Below the pieces are notes generated by a model. The model worked only from the letters and a program-made list of their open reading frames with translations, had not been told where the DNA came from and ran no database searches. Made by a program: the position numbers and the translations under genes. A DNA stretch of 12,901 nucleotides from JBJFGR01 sp051892875 (lineage in GTDB: Bacteria; Pseudomonadota; Gammaproteobacteria; Enterobacterales; Succinivibrionaceae), in contig JBJFGR010000068.1 of NCBI GenBank assembly GCA_051892875.1, positions 1 through 12,901 of the forward strand, given 5' to 3'. Every line of letters starts with the position of its first letter. The first letter of the stretch is position 1. Below are positions 1-7,500 of the stretch, one piece after another.

Positions 1-53
1 TAAATTTTTTTTCAGCTAAAACAGGGAAAATACACATTTATGTTGACACACCC

Positions 54-81
54 AACCAAACCATTTCACAACAGTTTGGTT
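54..81 (+). terminator. Possible weak hairpin terminator
   Basis: An 8-base stem AACCAAAC (54-61) pairs with GTTTGGTT (74-81) around a 12-base loop. A T-rich tract (TTAATT) follows on the plus strand only. If it acts as a terminator, it would serve a plus-strand gene ending left of the window. On the minus strand, the direction of the neighbouring pullulanase, the sequence after the stem is GGGTGTG, so it is a poor terminator for that gene. I see nothing else in bases 1-115. Confidence 0.25.
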
Positions 82-115
82 TTAATTAAAAATTTAATAG
101 TACTTTTAGATTATA

Positions 116-3100
116 TTAAAGTTCAGCTGATTTGATTTCAACAGTCATGTCTTCATCATTTACAGATACAATTACTACGCTACCTACTTCAAAATCGGAA
201 ATTACAGCATTTCTTTCTGCTTCGGCACATAATGTATTTTTGTCGCAAATATCATCATCGCTACCATAATTAGTACCCTTCCAACCTTCCTGAGCTGTTA
301 CTTTATACTCAGTTTCACCTGCAATAGTAATTTTTGCTGACCATTTTTTAGTTGCTTGATCATACTCCATAGGTATAAATTTACTCCAACTTTCTGATTC
401 AGCAAAATTACCTACAATATATAATTGTTCATGTAATTTTTCTGCTTCAACAGCCCAAATGGAAACTGCTTGATGTAGAGCAGTTGTATTATTTTCTACA
501 TCACCTACTACAACACCATCCGCAACTTTCTTATAGCCATCAAGTCCTCCAATATCAACATCCTTTAAAGAACTATTCATAACAACTTTAATCTTAGACC
601 ATTTATCAGCTACTGCAGAACCATTGATATCAATAATTATAACGTCTTCTGTACTACGTTCATCAAGAGTTACATTTGCATTAATCAAATCAGCTGTTGT
701 CATACGGAATGCTGGATGTTCCTTTCTCATATGAATATATGATGCATAGGAATCAAACACAGACTTCCAACCTTCTGCTTTTAAACTCCAAATAAAGTCA
801 TTTGCACCAGTTGTTGTATTGTAAGTATTATGCATATCTTTACCAGCTTTTGCTTTGGTTCTACCTATTTCTTCACCGCCGTGAATAAAGGTAACACCTT
901 GAGAAGTTGAAAGGATACTATTTGCATAAACTTGAAGAGCTTTTGCTTGATCTGATTCTGATATAACTTTCGCTGCTTCAATCTTATCACGTAATGCTAA
1001 GTTATCATGAGCAGTAACATAGGAAATTGTTTGTTCAGGGTCAGCAAAACCTTGTGCACTCCATACATCAGTACCTACAGCTTCATTACCAGAGCGTACA
1101 CCAGCTTTTACTCCTAAAAATACACATTCCTTATTGCCTTCTAAAGGCTTGTCATTTTCATCATTACCATTACCATCCCAACCATCGTTTACTTTGTTAA
1201 AAATAAAACCTAGATTATTACCATTATCACTTGAACCCTTTAAACAGTTTCTAATTCTGTTATTAAATGCACCAACGTGTGCTTCTGGAGCAGTTTTATA
1301 CATTCTACCTGTTCTTACAGGTTCATTTACAACTACTTCATCATTATCAGCGGCCCAAGGTTCACCATATATCAACAAATTAGCATTTGGATGCATTTTA
1401 TTTAAATAAACACCCCAATCAGAGTAATCTTGTGTTGCAAATGCACCAACTAAATCCATACGGAAACCATCGATATGATACTCTTCAACCCAATAATTCA
1501 TAGAATCACGAATCATTGTCCAAACCATATTTTCATCAGCATTTACTGTATTTCCACACCCTGATAAATCCTTATTTAGATAATATTTACTTGAAATATT
1601 CTTAAATACTGAATCATCAAATGTATGATTATACACAACGTCCATAATTACACGAATACCATTTTTATGGAACTCATTAATCATAGTCTTAAATTCTTTT
1701 ATACGAGTTACATAATCATCAGTATTATACGCTGTAGAGTAACGTTCCTCTGGCACATTATAGTTCCAAGGATCATACCCCCAGTTATAACAATCTTCAG
1801 CTTGAGAATCTTTATTAGCACAAGTTTTAAAATCATAAACAGGTTGCAATTGAACATGTGTAACACCTAATTCTTTCAGATGATCGATACCCGTCTTTAT
1901 ATCAGTACCTGGAACTGTTGTACCTGTTTCAACCATACCCAAGTAACGACCTCGATTTTCATCACTTACACCTGAAGTTTTATCAATAGTGAAATCTCGT
2001 ACATGTACTTCATAAACAATAGAATCTTCTCTATTTGTCAATTTTGGAGATTCTACCCATCCATCATTAGGATCAGTTTTTGACATATCCATAATAATGT
2101 TTGCTGTGTCATTACCATTAGCAACCATCTTACCATAAGGATCTCTAACTTTAACACCTGCAATCTTTAATTGATATTCTTTACCAGATAAATCACCTGC
2201 AACTTCTACTTCATATAAACTTGAATAACAATCATATTGAACTGGATTTAATTCATAATCAGTTCCATCAACAGTGACTTTAACATCTTTTGAATCAGGT
2301 GACCATACTCTAAAAATAGTCTTTTCGGAAGAATAAATTGCCCCTAAGGTTTCTTTCTGCTTATTCAAACGACAATTTTCATCTTTTGTTGAAAGAGGTT
2401 TAAATGTTTTTTCAATTTTATAGGATGTTCTAGATTCAGCTCCACTTTCATCAACATACTTTAAATTCAAAGTTGATTTTATTTTTTTATCTGAAGCTTT
2501 TGAAGCATCTGCTTGTTTTCCAATTACAATTTCTTGACCATTTACAAATTCTACAGCTTTATCTTCGTTATCATCAAACCAATAGAAGCCCTTTGCTTCT
2601 GAATTTGCACTAATACCTTTACCTGTTATTAATAAACTTAAAGTTACAGATTTGGTACTTTCATCACCCTCTTTCTCATTGATAACAATTGCTTTACTGT
2701 TATCAACAATTTTTTTATCACTCCCTATTAAAAATAGATTATATGGAGCTGTGTTATCTTCAATTACACTACCTGCTTCATCAACTATACTAGCACCACA
2801 TTCTTCCGCTGTTACAAAAATACCTGTACGCTCATCAATCATTCTTAAACAAGGTTTTGAAGAAGTATACACACCAATTTCACCTGCTTGTAGTGCATCA
2901 CCATCTTTTTTATTATTAGAAACAATTATATGATATCCTTCAAGTGACTTAGTATCAGAAGCACTTGTTGATGCTGTTACTGTTGGTGCATATATTAAAC
3001 TTTCATCTTTACATGCAGCAACTTTATTATCAGTTATTTTTGTACCTGGCCATTCTGCACCTGAGCCCAATATATTTCCATCTTCATTCCAAGCCCAAAT

Positions 3101-3349
3101 ATAGTAGTCATCATATTTTCCACCACTTACCATCAATTGACCTTCAGGAATGTTACAACCTTCTGCTTTTTCTGGAATAGTTGTCATATAACTAGACACA
3201 TCTGCGACAACATCAGTTTTTTCAGCTTCCCAATTAACAGAATTTGATGATGAACCACCAGAACTGCTACTTCCACCACAAGCAGATAACGCCATAGCAA
3301 CAACACATGGCATGGTATACATTGCTAATTTTTTAAATTTTAATTTCAT
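116..3349 (-). CDS. Secreted lipoprotein pullulanase, type I (GH13), with starch-binding modules
   Basis: Predicted surface lipoprotein of 1077 residues that hydrolyses alpha-1,6 branch links in pullulan, starch or glycogen. The signal peptide ends in a lipobox LSAC (Cys24), followed by a Gly/Ser linker. Residues about 78-150 (YYIWAWNEDG, EWPGTKIT) resemble a CBM26-like starch-binding module. Residues about 332-435 look like CBM48 (FRVWSPDS). The GH13 barrel has the pullulanase signature YNWGYDP (521-527), DVVYNH (570-575), nucleophile Asp632 in GFRMD, acid/base Glu663 in YGEPW and Asp782 in HDN, so all catalytic residues are present. Residues about 975-1075 (LYIVGNF, KVTAQEGW, NYGSDD) resemble a SusE/SusF-type starch-binding domain. 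Closely spaced cysteines (510/520, 1035/1041) fit disulfides outside the cytoplasm. The start is ATG with TAGGA six bases upstream. It is transcribed divergently from a second pullulanase. The YGEPW form points to the type I group; exact specificity is inferred. Confidence 0.93.
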   Translation of the reverse strand: MKLKFKKLAMYTMPCVVAMALSACGGSSSSGGSSSNSVNWEAEKTDVVADVSSYMTTIPEKAEGCNIPEGQLMVSGGKYDDYYIWAWNEDGNILGSGAEWPGTKITDNKVAACKDESLIYAPTVTASTSASDTKSLEGYHIIVSNNKKDGDALQAGEIGVYTSSKPCLRMIDERTGIFVTAEECGASIVDEAGSVIEDNTAPYNLFLIGSDKKIVDNSKAIVINEKEGDESTKSVTLSLLITGKGISANSEAKGFYWFDDNEDKAVEFVNGQEIVIGKQADASKASDKKIKSTLNLKYVDESGAESRTSYKIEKTFKPLSTKDENCRLNKQKETLGAIYSSEKTIFRVWSPDSKDVKVTVDGTDYELNPVQYDCYSSLYEVEVAGDLSGKEYQLKIAGVKVRDPYGKMVANGNDTANIIMDMSKTDPNDGWVESPKLTNREDSIVYEVHVRDFTIDKTSGVSDENRGRYLGMVETGTTVPGTDIKTGIDHLKELGVTHVQLQPVYDFKTCANKDSQAEDCYNWGYDPWNYNVPEERYSTAYNTDDYVTRIKEFKTMINEFHKNGIRVIMDVVYNHTFDDSVFKNISSKYYLNKDLSGCGNTVNADENMVWTMIRDSMNYWVEEYHIDGFRMDLVGAFATQDYSDWGVYLNKMHPNANLLIYGEPWAADNDEVVVNEPVRTGRMYKTAPEAHVGAFNNRIRNCLKGSSDNGNNLGFIFNKVNDGWDGNGNDENDKPLEGNKECVFLGVKAGVRSGNEAVGTDVWSAQGFADPEQTISYVTAHDNLALRDKIEAAKVISESDQAKALQVYANSILSTSQGVTFIHGGEEIGRTKAKAGKDMHNTYNTTTGANDFIWSLKAEGWKSVFDSYASYIHMRKEHPAFRMTTADLINANVTLDERSTEDVIIIDINGSAVADKWSKIKVVMNSSLKDVDIGGLDGYKKVADGVVVGDVENNTTALHQAVSIWAVEAEKLHEQLYIVGNFAESESWSKFIPMEYDQATKKWSAKITIAGETEYKVTAQEGWKGTNYGSDDDICDKNTLCAEAERNAVISDFEVGSVVIVSVNDEDMTVEIKSAEL

Positions 3350-3355
3350 AATTAG

Positions 3356-3360
3356 TCCTA
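3356..3360 (-). promoter_or_regulatory. Ribosome binding site of the type I pullulanase
   Basis: TAGGA on the minus strand lies six bases before the ATG at 3349. It supports this start over the internal Met codons at residues 11 and 13, which would cut into the signal peptide. Confidence 0.6.
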
Positions 3361-3379
3361 AATTTTTACATTAATTGAG

Positions 3380-3398
3380 CTATGATTAATAATCGTAA
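3380..3398. promoter_or_regulatory. Operator-like near-palindrome, left copy
   Basis: This 19-base site matches 17 of 19 positions of the reverse complement of the perfect palindrome at 3556-3574. The run 3384-3400 is an exact 17-base inverted copy of 3554-3570. It sits about 30 bases before the left pullulanase start codon, probably in its 5' leader. A dimeric regulator binding both copies is inferred; I do not recognise the family. Confidence 0.5.
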
Positions 3399-3427
3399 TC
3401 ATAAACAACATCATTACTAAAGATGTT

Positions 3428-3441
3428 TGTAAACGTTCCCA
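3428..3441. promoter_or_regulatory. LacI-family/CRE-like operator over the left promoter
   Basis: TGTAAACGTTCCCA has the central CG and flanks of LacI/GalR-family operators and departs from the catabolite-response consensus TGWAANCGNTNWCA at one specified base. On the minus strand it directly abuts the predicted -10 box (3442-3447), so it covers the expected transcription start. That position would suit a repressor. The binding protein is not in this window. MalR-like LacI-family repressors are known to control maltodextrin genes in other bacteria, but the assignment here is inference. Confidence 0.5.
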
Positions 3442-3469
3442 ATTATAAATGATTCAAATTTCTCAACAA
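3442..3469 (-). promoter_or_regulatory. Predicted sigma70 promoter of the type I pullulanase
   Basis: Reading the minus strand, a consensus -10 TATAAT (3442-3447) is preceded after 16 bases by TTGTTG (3464-3469), a weak -35 matching 3 of 6 consensus bases. The predicted start near 3435 gives a leader of about 85 bases. The weak -35 suggests dependence on an activator. Confidence 0.5.
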
Positions 3470-3485
3470 TTATTTTATTATTTTT

Positions 3486-3501
3486 TGTGATTTGTATTAC
3501 T
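3486..3501. promoter_or_regulatory. Weak CRP-like site
   Basis: TGTGA, six bases, then TTACT: the left half is perfect against the CRP consensus TGTGA-N6-TCACA, and the right half matches 3 of 5. It is centred about 58 bases upstream of the predicted left pullulanase start. Such half-matches are common in AT-rich DNA. Confidence 0.25.
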
Positions 3502-3537
3502 TATTACCGACAACATTTCATCGTTTTTTAAATTATA

Positions 3538-3553
3538 TGTGATCTTTATCTCC
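3538..3553. promoter_or_regulatory. CRP-like site upstream of the second pullulanase
   Basis: TGTGATCT is a perfect left CRP half-site, and the right half TCTCC matches 3 of 5. If the TATAAA at 3595-3600 is the -10 box, the centre lies at -61.5, the classic class I CRP position. Both the site and the promoter are weak, so this is a suggestion only. Confidence 0.3.
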
Positions 3554-3555
3554 GA

Positions 3556-3574
3556 TTACGATTATTAATCGTAA
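3556..3574. promoter_or_regulatory. Perfect 19-base operator-like palindrome, right copy
   Basis: TTACGATTA-T-TAATCGTAA is a perfect 9-1-9 inverted repeat about 55 bases before the second pullulanase start. A near-copy in inverted orientation stands next to the divergent gene (3380-3398), 176 bases away centre to centre. The pairing beside both starts suggests one regulator controlling both genes, possibly through a loop. I cannot name the regulator. Confidence 0.55.
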
Positions 3575-3594
3575 AAACTTAATCAGAAATAATT

Positions 3595-3600
3595 TATAAA
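3595..3600 (+). promoter_or_regulatory. Possible -10 box of the second pullulanase
   Basis: TATAAA lies 30 bases before the ATG at 3630. No good -35 is visible 16-18 bases upstream, so the promoter, if real, would rely on an activator. The alternative TATATG at 3534-3539 is weaker. Confidence 0.25.
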
Positions 3601-3619
3601 TTTATCGTATTTCGATAAC

Positions 3620-3623
3620 GGAG
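3620..3623 (+). promoter_or_regulatory. Ribosome binding site of the second pullulanase
   Basis: GGAG lies six bases before ATG 3630. It fixes this as the real start of the locus, with the lipoprotein signal peptide at the N-terminus. No such site precedes the later candidate starts at 4593 or 4734. Confidence 0.7.
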
Positions 3624-3629
3624 TGACTA

Positions 3630-3863
3630 ATGAAAGCAAAAATGAATGCGTTATCATTTGCTATGGGAGCAGCCCTAATAGCAATGACAGGTTGTGGTAG
3701 TAGTGGTAGTAGTGGTAGTAGTGGTAGCAATGAAGAATCAAAAACTCTTGATATTCAAGCAATAGATTCATATATAGAAAACGCTAGTGTTTGTATCGAT
3801 TTAAATGAAGATTCTATATGCAATCCTGAAGAAGATATTAAAGCAGCTGATAAAACAAATTAA
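3630..3863 (+). CDS. N-terminal fragment: lipoprotein signal peptide and linker of the second pullulanase
   Basis: This 77-residue product is what translation gives if the TAA at 3861 is obeyed. It has a Lys-containing n-region, a hydrophobic core, lipobox MTGC (Cys22) and a GSSGSSGSSGS linker. It then has a DLNEDSICNPEED stretch, whose D-x-N-x-D spacing recalls calcium-binding loops, and stops inside that module. It has a good start and ribosome binding site. As a separate protein it would be a short lipoprotein without a complete domain, so I read it as the head of the interrupted pullulanase and not as an independent gene. Confidence 0.55.
   Translation: MKAKMNALSFAMGAALIAMTGCGSSGSSGSSGSNEESKTLDIQAIDSYIENASVCIDLNEDSICNPEEDIKAADKTN
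3696..3728 (+). repeat. GGTAGTAGT tandem repeat encoding a Gly-Ser-Ser linker
   Basis: Three 9-base units GGTAGTAGT are followed by GGTAGC. They encode the flexible linker just after the lipidated cysteine. Length change by slippage would stay in frame. The divergent pullulanase has a Ser/Gly-rich linker at the same place but without an exact DNA repeat. Confidence 0.75.
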
Positions 3864-4592
3864 GAAGGTAAAGTAAAAGTTGTTATAAAAGGTGAAAAAT
3901 TACAAAAATTTAAAGAAACAGACAGAGCAAAAATTTTAATTCACGCTCAATCAGGTGTTTCCAAGAAAAATCTTTTAGGCGAAGGTAGTCAAGATTTAAA
4001 AGAAGACATTTACTTAACAAGAACCATATATCCTTCAGAAATTTCAAAAACAGAAGATCAAAAAACTCTAAATGTAACATCTTTTACAACTTATGTTGAC
4101 AAAATAAATGTACTAAATTCTATAGAAACTCCTGAACAATACAACCAGGAATTAAAAAAAGCCGCTCAAAAATTTGGAACCACTGTTGATATAATAGAAA
4201 GCGATTACAATAAAATTGAAACCTCGACAGAAGGTGAGTCTCAAGAACTTATATTAAATCCAAAACAACTGAACGCAATTACAGCCAGTGAACTACTTGT
4301 TGCTAATAAATTAGTAGGTACTGAATTTATAGATCCAAGCGAAGACCAAGAAGTTCTAGAAAATAAATTAAATGCTGTAACTAATGACAACAATATTGAA
4401 AAAATAACAAAAGAAGTAGAAGAAAAAACTGAAGCAATAGTATCTAATAAAGATCAATATACAACAATATCCGACTTAAACCAAGTTCTTGATAAAACAA
4501 TCGAACAAGGTACTAATATTGTTGAAAACTTCAATGTCGAAGGGGTTTCTGTTGTTACTACAAAACCAGGTACCCCTGTTTCTCCAAATGGA

Positions 4593-7500
4593 TTGGATAT
4601 TCCTTATTCTAATGCAGAATCTCAAAACGGAAAAGTTAGCTTACAATATATCGATGAAGATTTTGGTAGTAAAAAAACTTCACTTGATAAAATAACTTTT
4701 ACTTTACATTTATGGGGTGACGATTCTTGCGATATGACTGTAGATGCTACAGATTGGGGAAGTGGTGGTATGAAACCAACAAGAATCGATGAATATGGTC
4801 CTATTTGGGATATTGATATTAAAGGCTCAGGGGAAAAAGGTTGTGCCAACGTAATTATAAGAGATAGTAGTGAACAAGCTAAAAAAGCCAACACAGATAG
4901 GATAATTGGAGATTCTAAATTCTATTGGACATCAGACATCACTTCTGTTTCAATTACAACAAATACACCATACAAAAATAGTACAGAAACTTCAGATCTT
5001 GAACGTTTAGTAACATACCAAAAGAAATATTCAGAACCATTTGGACTTATAAAAAAAAGTGCTAGTGCTTATTTCTTAACAGGAAATTATATAGCTTGGG
5101 ATGGATCAAAAGATAATGAATATGTAAGACTACAGTACGCAGATACTGACGATGGTATTATTACTAGCAATGATAATGGTGTCTTAACTGGTAAATTTAT
5201 TAATTTAAAAGAATCTAGTTGGAGCGATGTACCTGATACAGCAAAATATTATAATAATAAATTATTAAATAGCTACAAGGTTTACAAAATTACTCCAGAA
5301 GATTTCAAAGACAAAAAAATAAATATAAAGCATTTGCTAAAAAATGAAATGCTATTACTAAGTCTAAATAGCGATAACATAGTAAAATCATCTTCTAGAA
5401 TCCAAACAGCAACTTTACTAGATGAATTATATGCTGATAAAGCCTTGGAAGCTCTAGGTGATAATCCTCTAGGAGTTACTATTGAAGATGGTAATGCCGT
5501 GTTCAAATTATGGGCACCAACTGCTCAAAAGATTACATTACACTACTATAATGTTGTAGATAGCGAACCAGGCAGTAAATTCCCTAAAACAGAAGGTGAT
5601 CATAGCGTAGAAATGGTTGCAGATGAAGAAACTGGTATTTGGACTGCTACTGTTGAAAACGCTGAATCATTAAAGATTGCTTATAAATATCAATTAAGTG
5701 TTTATAATCCAAGTACTAATAAAATTGAAGATACTTGGGTAACAGACCCTTATTCAAATGCATTATTACTTAACGGCTCCAATAATAATTCTTTGGTAGT
5801 TGACCTAAAAAATGACGAATCTATAAAACCAGCTGATTGGGATTCTTTACCTGTTTCTGATAAGCAAAAAAATAACGTTGATATAGCAGGTATGATGATT
5901 ACAGAATCTCATATTAGAGATTTAACTGTTGGTGATGATAAAGGCATTAGTTCTGAACATCAAGGCAAGTACTTAGGTTTAACAGAAGGTGATTCTACTG
6001 TTGTTAAACACTTAAAATCCTTAGCTGAAGCTGGTTTCACACATATCGAATTCTTACCTTTATACGATATTGCATCAATAGATGAGAGAAAAGTATTCTC
6101 AAATGAAACTGCAGATGTAACTATATCTGGTACTGAATTCTGCGAACGTCTAAAAGTTAAAAAAACAGATGGTATCGATGTTTGTGGTTCAAATGAAACT
6201 GTAATGTCAATTCTTGCTCAACATAACAAAGAAGGTGATTACAACCTAGATGAAAAATCAAGTAAAGTTGATACATTCTTAAAAACTTATGTTAAGGATA
6301 ACGATTCTTTCAACTGGGGTTATGATCCTTGGCACTACGCTGTTCCTGAATCAACTTACGCTACAGATTTATTACCTGGAACCAATATCAAAGAAATTCG
6401 TGAAATGATTAAATACATCAAAGAAGAAATCGGTTTAAATATCGTTCTTGATGTAGTTTATAATCATACTGATGGTGATGGTTTAAGTAATACTTCTGTA
6501 CTAGATCGCATTGTTCCTTGGTATTACAACAGACTAAATCCTTCTAATGGTTCTGTTTACAATGCTACATGTTGTTCTGACACCGCTAGTGAACACAAAA
6601 TGTTTGCTAAATTAATGGAAGATACTCTTGTAACCTGGACTCAAGACTATAAGATCGATGCATTCCGCTTCGACCTAATGGGATATATTCCTAAAGAAGT
6701 TATGGTTCAAACTTTAGCAAATGTTAAGAGAAGAACTAAGAATGACAATCTCTACTTCTTTGGTGAAGGTTGGAATCCAGATGGTTCTGCTAATGTAGGT
6801 GATGATGAACACGTTCAGGCTACTCAATTAACTATGGGTGGCACAGGTATTGGTACATTCAACGACCGTATCCGTGACGCTGTAAGAGGAAATGGTCCAT
6901 TTGATCATGGTGAAAAATTAATTAAGTTGCAGGGCTTTGCTTCTGGTCGTTGTTCAGATATGAATGGTGCAAGACCAGGATATACCTGTGATCCAGATAC
7001 AGACTATGAATACGGCACTGGTAACGATAAAGACTCAGATTGGGGAATGCATCCATTAGCATGGCAGGATATCATCCGTACAAGTATGGCTGGTAATTTA
7101 AAAGACTTTACTTTCAAAACTTACAAAAATGAAGAAAAGAAAGCTGGCGACACCTACTATTGGAGTCCTACTCCAAATGCTTATGGTGAATCACCAATTG
7201 ATACAATCAACTATGTATCAAAGCATGATAACCCAGTTCTATTCGACTTAATTATGTATAAGGCTAAGAAAGATAGAACAATGGAAGATAAGGCTAAGAT
7301 GCAAGCTATTGGTTTATCAACTGTATTCTTTGGTCAATCTCCTGCATTCGATCATCAGGGTTCTGATCTATTGAGAACTAAGTTCTTCCAAAATGACTCA
7401 TACAACACTGGTGACTTCTCTAATGGTGTTAACTATTCAGAAAAAGAAGGCAACAGATTCATTCCTAACATGTTTGTAAACGCTGAAAAGGATAATGAAG

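Noticed and set aside
3350..3629. MalT boxes in the divergent region
   Set aside because: I looked for GGATGA/GGAGGA-type boxes in repeated arrangement on both strands and found none, despite the resemblance of this locus to MalT-controlled pulA.
3861..3863. Selenocysteine or general stop-codon reassignment
   Set aside because: The codon is TAA, not TGA. TAA properly ends both the left pullulanase and the cyclase gene at their family-typical ends.
4593..4595. TTG as the true start of the second pullulanase
   Set aside because: No ribosome binding site precedes it, it would remove the secretion signal, and the same frame is open and protein-like for 243 codons upstream, back to the TAA at 3861.
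7470..7490. Another LacI-like site (TGTAAACGC)
   Set aside because: It lies inside the pullulanase coding sequence, has only one good half, and the codons explain it.
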